Shown here piece by piece: positions 36,301-44,600 of a stretch of 64,000 nt of DNA. The notes beneath the pieces were generated by a model. The model had not been told where the DNA came from and did no database searches. It saw nothing but the letters and a program-made list of their open reading frames with translations. The translations under genes were made by a program, and so were the position numbers. Within the stretch, counting starts at the first letter, position 1, and each line of letters starts with the position of its first letter. This DNA comes from Tenacibaculum sp. 190524A05c (GTDB taxonomy: Bacteria > Bacteroidota > Bacteroidia > Flavobacteriales > Flavobacteriaceae), in assembly GCF_964036595.1 (NCBI RefSeq), contig NZ_OZ038523.1, positions 4,036,501 to 4,100,500 of the forward strand. Reading direction: 5' to 3'.

Positions 36301-37557
36301 ACTTCAGTTATATTGACTGCTACACCTGCTTCAGGATATCAATTTGATGGATGGAGCGGCGATGCTACAGGAACTGCAAATCCATTAACGATTACAATGG
36401 ATGCAGATAAAACAGTTACAGCTACTTTTAGCCCAATTCAACGTACATTAACGCTAAATGCTACAAACGGTTCTATAAGTACAAACCCTAACCCAGTTTC
36501 AGGAACTTATGATAACGGAACTTCAGTTCAACTGACTGCTACTCCTGATACGGGTTATCAATTCGATGGTTGGAGTGGAGATGCTACAGGAACTACAAAT
36601 CCATTAACGATTACTATGGATGCTGATAAAACAGTTACAGCTACTTTTAGTCAAATTCAACGTACTTTAACAATTAACGTAACAGGTAATGGTAGTGTAA
36701 CTCCTACAAGCGGTACAACTTATAATGATGGAGATATGGCGACTTTAACAGCTACTCCAGATGCGGGATGGGAATTCGTTGGATGGAGTAATGATGCTAG
36801 TGGAAGTACAAATCCATTAACAATTACCATGAATGCTGATAAGGCAGTAACAGCAACTTTTGCTAGAATTCAGCGAACATTAACAATTAATATAACCGGT
36901 AATGGTACTGTAACTCCTCCAAGTGGTTCAATTTATAATGATGGTACTGTGGCAACAGTAACTGCTACACCTGCTGCGGGATATCAATTTGATGGCTGGA
37001 CTGGAGATGCTACAGGCACTACAAATCCATTAACCATTACCATGGATGCAGATAAAACAGTTACAGCTATATTTAGTCCAATTCAACGAACATTAACTAT
37101 AAATGCTACAAATGGTTCAGTGAGTACAAATCCAAATCCAACTGGAGGAACTTATGATAATGGAACTTCGGTTCAATTAACAGCTACTCCAGATGCAGGG
37201 TATCAGTTTGATGGATGGAGTGGAGACGCTACAGGTACTACAAATCCATTAATTATTACTATGGATGCTGACAAAACTGTTACAGCTATGTTTAGTGCAG
37301 TTACTGCGAGTGTGGTTGATGAAGAATTTAATAAAGGAGTTAAGGTCTATCCTATTCCAGCATCAAGTGTATTAACTGTTGATGTTCTTAATAATTATGA
37401 GATTAAAAGAATTGTAATTTATAGTATTCTTGGTAAAAGAATTATAGAAACGAAAGAATCAAAAATTGATGTTTCTAATTTAGTTAACGGAGTTTACATT
37501 TTAAAAGTTACAGATTCGGAGGGAAGAGTTGCATCTAGGAGAATAATTAAGAAATAG
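33361..37557 (+). CDS. Secreted T9SS protein 1: propeller head, FN3, beta-helix, InlB-like repeats
   Basis: 1,398 residues from ATG 33361; a TTG three codons upstream is unlikely to be used. Layout: signal peptide (1-20); a beta-propeller-like head with VVGDNLYYTSYSEGRIYRVD repeats (about 20-275); two fibronectin III domains (about 280-465); a right-handed beta-helix of the choice-of-anchor type (about 467-875, DGITISGGYAD). Six divergent InlB B-repeats of about 72 residues follow (880-1315, core GYQFDGWSGDATGTTNPLTI), then a type A T9SS sorting domain (last 80 residues, ending VNGVYILKVTDSEGR and basic residues). It should be exported through the outer membrane and anchored or released. A likely adhesin or matrix protein; its ligand is unknown. 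Confidence 0.88.
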   Translation: MVKKILLVVVMLLCAGLSAQTRVYSGFPAGKGIAVINDKAYTMVGSELKSVSLTQSNPTEQVVSSGYNNSPFNNIAFQGTMIYKEGSACVIPGGGVSKFAFGYTNGAKSIINVSGLTSNVVFRYNNNIHFIARRGSFSNIEIKRYTGGGNTTVIATLPTAWTNVYDAVVVGDNLYYTSYSEGRIYRVDLSASSPSAQVFKSGLSEPWGIRHTQGYLYFIDAGLNGGIRRISVNGGSVQNVGGTIPYGRTLDIIDQDIYVLSPASVANGGGVYKYTDPNIVPVCKAPTAPQVSFVDETTADVSWTAPTNSVDSYELTYVETGQPIGNGTTIQNISGTSVQINNFVPGTSYDIYIKTNCTGALTATSSNVKVVYVAKSCNKPNNVRGVLTGATTADITWDPVAEFVDSYELTYVDAGQPISSGTTIQNISGTTASLTGLVNDQEYDVYVRTNCDNRFSGPSDYQKITYGQTTRVYVNQFATGSNTGGSWTNAYTSLETALANNLNGKTEVWIARGTYTPSSNNRNTRFEFNVDGLLIYGGFAGNETNLNQRDYLSNKTILSGDLLRNDDTNVTFNNTTRSDNSLRVINVAGNNIVIDGITISGGYADATSGDGRFGAGLSLSPNISNFTIKNTTVKDNVAYWAAGLNLSADRSGTVNISVDACVFDNNLSSNSATAMYVIPREGTNTTNFRLTNSLFKNNRTADDGSRKGKGGMVWVRAYYTGTVISANIINNTFVNNLNEGTDANSDFATVAVSRRTGSYGNGYIANNIFWGNKNNNGNVALALGKGGGTNITNNFAAFNSIDEDNFSNVSTKSNTSNSDPLFTDAANEDFTIQTTSPAKDSGANNRIPSGISTDLYGNQRIFNATVDMGAYEFGPAAPVIKKALNVTATNGSVAISPSSADGLYVDGTSVVLTATPDAGYQFNGWSGDATGTTNPLTITMDADKTITAVFIKVQRTLTINATNGSVSTNPNPTSGTYDDGTSVILTATPASGYQFDGWSGDATGTANPLTITMDADKTVTATFSPIQRTLTLNATNGSISTNPNPVSGTYDNGTSVQLTATPDTGYQFDGWSGDATGTTNPLTITMDADKTVTATFSQIQRTLTINVTGNGSVTPTSGTTYNDGDMATLTATPDAGWEFVGWSNDASGSTNPLTITMNADKAVTATFARIQRTLTINITGNGTVTPPSGSIYNDGTVATVTATPAAGYQFDGWTGDATGTTNPLTITMDADKTVTAIFSPIQRTLTINATNGSVSTNPNPTGGTYDNGTSVQLTATPDAGYQFDGWSGDATGTTNPLIITMDADKTVTAMFSAVTASVVDEEFNKGVKVYPIPASSVLTVDVLNNYEIKRIVIYSILGKRIIETKESKIDVSNLVNGVYILKVTDSEGRVASRRIIKK
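36001..37303 (+). repeat. Six tandem InlB-like coding repeats in secreted protein 1
   Basis: Six units of about 213-219 bp encode repeats centred on GYQFDGWSGDATG. Units 4 and 5 are divergent (TGNGSVTPTSG type). The DNA copies have drifted well apart, unlike those in secreted protein 2. Confidence 0.85.
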
Positions 37558-37653
37558 ATATGCAAAAAATAAAAAAATATCAACTCGAAATTTTGCTCTT
37601 TGTGTTGTACGGTATATTATTTTATTTAATGTTTTGCATATTTTAAATCAAAA
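37273..37653 (+). repeat. 381-bp 3' block shared with secreted protein 2 (copy 1)
   Basis: This block covers the end of the last repeat, the whole sorting domain, the stop codon and the small ORF after it. It matches 45490-45870 with 12 differences that I count by eye, all at or before the first base after the stop codon. Similarity ends abruptly at the terminators. A recent duplication or gene conversion is implied. Confidence 0.9.
37560..37646 (+). CDS. Small hydrophobic ORF, 28 residues (copy 1)
   Basis: ATG 37560 starts two bases after the stop of secreted protein 1. The 28-codon frame begins MQKIKKYQLEI with four positive charges, continues with a hydrophobic LLFVLYGILFYLMF stretch and ends CIF before TAA. 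This is the pattern of a single-pass inner-membrane peptide. A terminator follows 3 bp later. An identical copy follows secreted protein 2. The TATGCAAAA and TTTTGCATA ends also form an inverted repeat, so the same DNA might instead act as an RNA structure in the 3' UTR. Confidence 0.45.
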   Translation: MQKIKKYQLEILLFVLYGILFYLMFCIF

Positions 37654-37688
37654 GGTCATTTAATAACTAATTTTAAATGGCCTTTTTT
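37650..37688 (+). terminator. Terminator of the secreted protein 1 / small ORF transcript
   Basis: Stem 37650-37663 with 37673-37686 (one G-T pair), followed by a T tract. It is unrelated in sequence to the terminator at the matching place after secreted protein 2. Confidence 0.75.
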
Positions 37689-37760
37689 ATATTAGAACTA
37701 GATTTTAAAGAATTATTATTAGTAACTGTTTCATTATAATTTTAAATCAATAATATCATA

Positions 37761-40685
37761 TTGAAGATTTTAAAAAAAAATGATATTGGAAAGTATTTCC
37801 AAAGAGCACTTTTATTTTTAATATACATCTATTCGGTAATTTCCGTTTCTGCTCAACATCCAGTTTATTATGAACTTACAGAGAAGGATGGATTACCTGA
37901 TATTGAGTTTTATGATGTAGTTGAAGATAATAATGGATTTATTTGGCTAGCTGCAAATAAAGGGTTGTTCCGATACGATGGAAAAACATTTAAAAATTAT
38001 ACACATCCTCAAAAAAAAGGACTATCAGTTTTCAATCTTCAATTTGATAAACAAGGTCGTTTGTGGTGTAATAATATTTCAGGTCAGTATTTTTTTATTG
38101 AGAATGATATACTTCATTATTTTACAGATGTTAATGTCAAAAAGAAAGGACAACTATCTGAATTTTTCATTCATAATAATAAGTTATTTGTAAGTGGTGC
38201 AGGTATTTGTGTAACGATAGATATTCAAACAAAACAAAAAAAAAGAATAAGAGGAGGAACATCGGATAGTGCTTTTTTTAAGCATAATGATAGTGTGTTC
38301 TATGTTTTAAAAACCTCCGTTTATACTGAGTTTGACCAGTTTAAAAAGCCTGTAGATTATATTGATACCAAGGGTTCAATAGGAAACGGTTTACCCTATG
38401 TGAAAATCAGAAATCTTGGAGAAAAAAACGCCATTCTTTTGCAGGTTTATGATCCACATAAACGGGGAGTAAAGTTGTTTTTAAGAGAAAAAGGTAAAAT
38501 TACCTCTTTACCGAAACAATTATTTAAGTCTCGAATTACAATTATTGATGCTTTAGTTGAAGATGATTTTATATGGATAGCCACACCAAATGGATTACAC
38601 ACTTATACCTATAATAATAGCACATTTGAAAACCAAAACATATTTTTTAAGGATTATTATATTACGAAAATCTTAAAGGATCAACGAAATAACTACTGGG
38701 TAACTACTTTGAAAAATGGGATTTTTATTATTCCTAATAAGAACCTAAAATATTTTAAAGACTTTAAACATCATCATATTACAGCATTAGAAAAATTAGA
38801 TAATCAACGATTAATTTTTGGAACAAATAAAGGTCTATTAGTACAAAAGAATATAATAACAGGTAAAGTAAATAAACTAAAATCATACTCCAGAGAGGGC
38901 ATTAATATTATAGCTAGTAATGGGAATGGCAAGTTATTTATTAGTCATAATAACAAAGGTTATATAAAAACACAAAATAAAAGTCTTTTTGTTAATAATA
39001 GAGCTAGTAAATTTCCAGCGCCTAAAGGAGTATCCTTTATTAATCAGAATAAATTTGTGATTGGTCAGTTTGATAGATCAAGAATTTTCGATCTTAATAG
39101 TAATGAATTTACCAAAATAGAGCAGAAACGTTCTTATAGTACACATTATAATAAACAAACGGAGAAAATCTATATCGGTTATGTCGATGGACTAGAATAT
39201 TATAATAATAATGGTCTAGAAGGTCGCAAAATTATGTTTGATGATAAGCCTATTTTCGCTTTAGATATTACTAATACTTCTGATAATGTAATATGGGTAG
39301 CTACTTTTTCTGATGGAATTATTGGGGTTAAAAATGGAGAAGTAATTAAAAATTACAACACAAATAACGGTTTACTTTCTAATAATACATCAATAGTAAA
39401 AGCTAATGGCACTGATTTATGGATTGCTACTGATAAAGGGATACAAAGATTGGATACTAAATCCGAAAATTTTTATAACATTACAACTAAAGATGGATTA
39501 ACTACTTTCAATGTTGCTGATATTATTGTGTATGAAAATCAGGTGATTTTTGGTACTAATAATGGTTTATTCCAACTGGATATATCGAAAGGCTTTAAAC
39601 CTCAGAAACTTCCAAGTTTTTATATTACTAAAGTTTTAGTAAAGGATGAGGAGGTTGAAATAAAAGATGCGTATAAATTAAATCCAGAAGAAAATAAATT
39701 ACAATTTTTCTTTCATGCCAATGGATTCATGGCGGAAGAAGATTGTTACTATCAATATCGATTGCTTGGAGCATCTAATGATTGGAATTACGTTTCTAAA
39801 AACAATAATCAAATAACTTTTAATAGTTTATCTCCAGGTAAATATACTTTTCAAATTAAAAAGGTCTTACAATCTAATAATCTTGAATCTTCTATAAAGT
39901 CAGTAGAAATAACTATTCAAAAACCGTATTATTTACAGCTATGGTTTATTGTATTATCCCTTACAATTCTAGCTGTATTAGTAATTCTATTAGTAAAATA
40001 TAGAATACATAAACTTAAAAAACAGCAACAAGTATTTTTAGAGAAAGAAAGATTGCAAAATCAAATGGTAGCTTCCAAGTTGAAAAGTTTACAATCCCAA
40101 CTTAATCCGCATTTCATATTTAATGCAATGAATGCTATACAGGGTTTAATTATAAAAGACAATAAAAAAAGTGCCTATACTTATCTTAGTAAATTTGCAT
40201 CTTTAATGCGAGATAATCTTGAAATGAGTGAAAGGAGTTTTGTTCATTTTAATGATGAAATAGCACATTTAAAAAAGTATTTAGATCTTGAAAAACTTCG
40301 TTTTGAGGATGCTTTTAATTATAAAATAGTTAATGCAGAAGACATTGATAATATAAAAATACCCTCAACTATTATTCAGCCATTTATTGAAAATGCAATT
40401 AAGCATGGATTATTACATAAAAGAACTGGTGATAAAATAGTTATAATTTCATTTGAACAAAAGAGTAACACATTAATATGTACTATTAAAGATAATGGAG
40501 TTGGAGTTGAAAAATCTAAACTGATTAATAAAAGTAATAATAGCAATTCATTTTCAACAAAAGCAATTGAGGAAAAGTTACTCCTTCTAAAAAAATATTA
40601 CCAAACAGATATTGGTTTTGACTACGAAAAAGTAAACTCAGGAACTAAAGTTATACTTAGGATTCCATTTACTTATAATGATTAG
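37761..40685 (+). CDS. Periplasmic-propeller LytS-type sensor histidine kinase (kinase 2)
   Basis: A 974-residue paralogue of kinase 1, alike along its length. It has a signal peptide ending VSVSAQ, propeller repeats (GFIWLAANKGLFRYDGKTF), a Y_Y_Y domain, one TM helix (LWFIVLSLTILAVLVILLV), then NPHFIFNAMNAIQGLI and TIIQPFIENAIKHGLLHKR in the kinase domain. No in-frame ATG precedes the signal peptide; I use TTG 37761, and an out-of-frame ATG at 37780 follows a run of nine A. The start is therefore uncertain. It is followed by regulator 2, which has its own operator. Confidence 0.87.
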   Translation: MKILKKNDIGKYFQRALLFLIYIYSVISVSAQHPVYYELTEKDGLPDIEFYDVVEDNNGFIWLAANKGLFRYDGKTFKNYTHPQKKGLSVFNLQFDKQGRLWCNNISGQYFFIENDILHYFTDVNVKKKGQLSEFFIHNNKLFVSGAGICVTIDIQTKQKKRIRGGTSDSAFFKHNDSVFYVLKTSVYTEFDQFKKPVDYIDTKGSIGNGLPYVKIRNLGEKNAILLQVYDPHKRGVKLFLREKGKITSLPKQLFKSRITIIDALVEDDFIWIATPNGLHTYTYNNSTFENQNIFFKDYYITKILKDQRNNYWVTTLKNGIFIIPNKNLKYFKDFKHHHITALEKLDNQRLIFGTNKGLLVQKNIITGKVNKLKSYSREGINIIASNGNGKLFISHNNKGYIKTQNKSLFVNNRASKFPAPKGVSFINQNKFVIGQFDRSRIFDLNSNEFTKIEQKRSYSTHYNKQTEKIYIGYVDGLEYYNNNGLEGRKIMFDDKPIFALDITNTSDNVIWVATFSDGIIGVKNGEVIKNYNTNNGLLSNNTSIVKANGTDLWIATDKGIQRLDTKSENFYNITTKDGLTTFNVADIIVYENQVIFGTNNGLFQLDISKGFKPQKLPSFYITKVLVKDEEVEIKDAYKLNPEENKLQFFFHANGFMAEEDCYYQYRLLGASNDWNYVSKNNNQITFNSLSPGKYTFQIKKVLQSNNLESSIKSVEITIQKPYYLQLWFIVLSLTILAVLVILLVKYRIHKLKKQQQVFLEKERLQNQMVASKLKSLQSQLNPHFIFNAMNAIQGLIIKDNKKSAYTYLSKFASLMRDNLEMSERSFVHFNDEIAHLKKYLDLEKLRFEDAFNYKIVNAEDIDNIKIPSTIIQPFIENAIKHGLLHKRTGDKIVIISFEQKSNTLICTIKDNGVGVEKSKLINKSNNSNSFSTKAIEEKLLLLKKYYQTDIGFDYEKVNSGTKVILRIPFTYND

Positions 40686-40690
40686 TATTT

Positions 40691-40757
40691 ATTAGGAAAT
40701 AAATTCGAGTGTTAGGAAGTAAAACAAATTATAAATTAAATCAATTTACTAAGTTTC
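40691..40757 (+). promoter_or_regulatory. Operator C: LytTR-like repeats and -7 box before regulator 2
   Basis: Half-sites ATTAGGAAAT (40691-40700) and GTTAGGAAGT (40711-40720) are 20 bp apart. A -7-like TAAGTTTC follows at 40750-40757, 59 bp from the first half-site. If used, transcription would begin near 40763, after the first ATG of regulator 2, favouring the in-frame ATG at 40771. Confidence 0.55.
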
Positions 40758-40758
40758 T

Positions 40759-41502
40759 ATGATGAAAGAAATGATAACAGCTATACTTGTGGATGATGAA
40801 ACATCAGCAAGAGACAATTTACGTTTTCTATTAAACTCATATTGTAATACAGTAGAAATTATTGGTGAAGCTTCTAATGTTGATGATGCTATTATAGAAA
40901 TTCATAATAAGAAACCTCAGTTAGTGTTTTTGGATATTGAAATGCCAGAGAAAAATGGATTTCAACTGCTACACGCCTTTCCTGATCCTTTATTTCAAGT
41001 AATATTTGTAACTGCATATAGTCAATATGCTATAAAAGCATTTAAAATTGCGGCGATAGATTATTTACTAAAACCAGTTGAGATTGATATCCTTGTTAAA
41101 TCTGTTGAAAAAGCTGTAATGCAAATTAATAAAACAATAGCCCAACAAGAACTCGAAGTACTTAGAGCTAATAAAACTGAAGTTACCAAAATTGGAGTGC
41201 CGTATCAACAAGGTTATGTAATTATAGATATTTCAGATATTGAAAGTATACAAGCAGATCGAATGTATAGTCGTATAAATACGAAAAATCAAAAAACTTA
41301 TGTGTCTGCAAAAAAACTACAATATTACGAAGAGTTACTAAGTGAAAATGGTATAATTCGAGTGCATCGATCTTGGCTTATAAATTTTTCTGCAATTACC
41401 TTATATTCTAAAAAAGATAGGGTTATAGAACTAAATCATAATAATCGAGTTCCGTTGAGTAAAGGATTTAAAAGCACTTTCGAAATGAACTTTAAAATGT
41501 AA
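40759..41502 (+). CDS. LytTR-family response regulator (regulator 2)
   Basis: A 247-residue paralogue of regulator 1. The receiver has LVDDE, Asp59 in LVFLDIEMP, FVTAYS and LLKPVE. The LytTR domain carries IIRVHRSWLIN and a C-terminal VPLSKGFKSTFE matching regulator 1 closely. Possible starts are ATG 40759, 40762 and 40771; the operator arrangement favours 40771. It likely recognises the same repeats as regulator 1. It lies 73 bp after kinase 2. Confidence 0.92.
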   Translation: MMKEMITAILVDDETSARDNLRFLLNSYCNTVEIIGEASNVDDAIIEIHNKKPQLVFLDIEMPEKNGFQLLHAFPDPLFQVIFVTAYSQYAIKAFKIAAIDYLLKPVEIDILVKSVEKAVMQINKTIAQQELEVLRANKTEVTKIGVPYQQGYVIIDISDIESIQADRMYSRINTKNQKTYVSAKKLQYYEELLSENGIIRVHRSWLINFSAITLYSKKDRVIELNHNNRVPLSKGFKSTFEMNFKM

Positions 41503-41513
41503 TTGGTCATGGT

Positions 41514-41580
41514 ATTCGGAAAAAAAAAAGACGCTTTGGAAGTATAAAAAGTTCTGATCAAATTCAATAGCATTCATTTG
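41514..41580 (+). promoter_or_regulatory. Operator D: LytTR-like repeats and -7 box before secreted protein 2
   Basis: Half-sites ATTCGGAAAA (41514-41523) and CTTTGGAAGT (41534-41543) are 20 bp apart. A -7-like TTCATTTG follows at 41573-41580. The sequence from just after this box to codon 10 of the gene is nearly identical to that of secreted protein 1. Confidence 0.6.
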
Positions 41581-41607
41581 TAGTATAAATATATTTAATT
41601 GAATGTT

Positions 41608-44600
41608 ATGGTTAAAAAAATACTTTTATTGTTAGTGGTATTTGTGATAACAACTAGCACAGCACAGGTTCCTACAAATGGGTTATTGTCCTATTATAAA
41701 TTTTCTAATGGAAGCTTTACAAATGAAGTCACTAACGGGGTAAATCTTCAAACGGCTAACCTTTCTGTAACTAATCTTATTAGAGATAGATTTGGAGTTC
41801 AAATGGCTGCTTTGAATAGTAATTCGAATAATGATGGACTTAAAAGAGCTAACTTCTCTATATCAAATGCATCTACTTTGAGTTTTTGGATTAAAACTTC
41901 TGTAAATGATGCTAATAATAGACATATTATAGATAAATCAGATAAAGTTTTTCCTAACTTTAGTTCAGCTACCTCTCCAGTTGCAGGATTCAATAGTAGT
42001 GGTTTTTCAGTTGTCTTAAGAAATGGAAAAATAGGGTTAGAATATCGTTTTGCTAAATATCATTTTGCAACAAATATACAATTTGCGAAAAGAGAGAATT
42101 TTGCAAACACAATAGTTTCTGATTCGCAATGGCATCATATTGCAGTTACATTTAATTTTTCTGATTTACCTAATCAAATAAAAAGAATTGTTACAAAAAT
42201 TTACATTGATGGGGTTGAAGAAGGTGTTTTGTCTACTGACGAATTTAGATATAATCCTACCTCTGTATATGGAATAGATAAAAATGTTGATGCGTTTTTA
42301 TTCAGAGCTGAAAAAAATTCATTCCCAAGTGTATATAATTATTCGTCTGATTTTGATGATTTAGCAATATTTAATCGAGTTTTATCTCTTAGTGAAATTC
42401 AAAATATCTATACAGAAAATAATGATTGTTTTGTCTCTAATGATGTTGATTTTTCAATAACAAATTTTGGAAATAACTCTGTTAATGTAAACATTAATGA
42501 TACAGGGGATTTTGATATAGCTTATCATAAAGAAACAGATTCATTTTCTACAGCAACAATAGTTTCTGGAGTCTCAAGCGGTGTAACTACTTTACAAAAT
42601 TTAGCTAAAAACGTAAATTATAAAATCTACGTAAAGCAACAGGTATGTTCAGATCCAATGTTAGGTTGGTCTTCTCCTAAGACTACTTTATTACCAGGTC
42701 CTTTTTTCGTAAACGTTAACGCGACCGGAAATAATACAGGTTCCGATTGGGCTAATGCATTCAATAATATACAAAATGCCTTAGATGTAGCAGGTGCTAA
42801 TGGAGAGATTTGGGTAGCTAAGGGCGTATATGTTCCTACAACAACATCTAGAAGTGTTTCTTTAGAATTTAGAAACTCAGGATTAAAAGTTTATGGTGGT
42901 TTTGCTGGAACTGAAACATCATTGTCAGACAGGGATATGTCATTAATTCATACTACAAATGAAACTATATTTAGTGGTGATTTAAATGGAGATGATAATG
43001 GAACAATCAATTTTACAGAGACTACACGTTCTGAGAATAGTTATCGAGTAGTCAATGTTACTAAAGATAACATTGTAATAGATGGAATTACTATTTCAGG
43101 AGGTAATGCGAATGGTTCAGGAAACGATAGATACGGATCTGCTTTAAGCGTGAATACTGGTGTAGTGAATTTTACAATAAGAAATTCACATTTTAAAGAT
43201 AATACTAGTGTTTTAGGAGCTTTATATTTAAGAGCACAATCTAATAATATGTTAAATTATACTGTTGATGCTTGTATTTTTGAAAATAATTTAAGTTCAA
43301 ATGTAGCAGCAGGTATTTATGTATTGCCAGAAGCAAATACCACAATGAATTTCACGTTAACGAATTCACTATTTAATAATAATCGTACTGCAAATAATGG
43401 CTCTGCTCTAGGACATGGGTTAAGTACAGTTTGGTTGCGTTCATTTAATTCTGGAAATCAAATAGATGCTACTATTGTTAATAATACTTTTGTTAATAAT
43501 AGAAATGAAGGTACAGGAAATTCAGATTTTGCAACTTTTGGCATAAGTCAACAAAATGGAACCTATGGAACTGTTAATATAGCTAATAATATTTTTTGGG
43601 GTAATACAAATAATTCAGGTAATACCGCCTTAGCTTTTGGAAAAAGAACAGATAATAGTATTGCTTCTGGATTAACAGTGTTTAATAGTATTGATGAACA
43701 AGGTTTTTCTAATATTTCTTCAGGAAATTTAACAAATACATCTAATTCCGATCCATTATTTACAAATGTTACTGGCGGAGATTTTACATTACAAAGTAAT
43801 TCTCCTGCAATAGATTCTGGTAGTAACACTAAAATTCCAGCTAGTATTTCAGTAGATTTATTAAATAATAATAGAATTCATAATACTAATGTGGATATTG
43901 GGGCTTATGAATTTGGAGCTTCACCTTTCATAATTCAACACACATTAACATTAAATGCTACAAATGGAACAGTAAGCACAAATCCAAATCCAACAGGAGG
44001 GACTTATGATAATGGAACTTCAGTTGTATTAACAGCTACACCAGCTTCAGGATATCAATTTGATGGATGGAGCGGCGATGCCACAGGAACTACAAATCCG
44101 TTAACAATTGTTATGAACGAGGATAAAACTATTGCACCAATGTTTAGTCTAATCCCTGTCCAATATACATTAACTATTAATGCTTCAAATGGTACAGTTA
44201 GTACAAATCCAAATGCAACAGGAGGAACTTACGATGATGGAACATCAGTTGAATTGACAGCTACTCCAGCTTCAGGATATCAATTTGACGGTTGGAGTGG
44301 AGATGCTACAGGAACTACAAATCCATTAACGATCACTATGGATGCTGACAAAACAGTTACAGCAATGTTCAGTAAAATTCAACGTAGATTAACTATTAAT
44401 GCTTCAAATGGTACAGTTAGTACAAATCCAAATCCAACAGGAGGAACGTATGATGATGGGACTTCAGTTGTATTAACAGCAATACCCGCTACTTCGGGGT
44501 ATCAATTTGATGGTTGGAGTGGCGATGCAACGGGCACAACAAATCCATTGACAATTGTTATGGATTCTGATAAAACAGTTACAGCAATGTTCAGTAAAAT

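Noticed and set aside
36001..37303. Regular repeats that could be taken for a CRISPR array
   Set aside because: The period is about 72 codons, every unit keeps one open frame and encodes an InlB-like domain. There are no short identical repeats with unique spacers.
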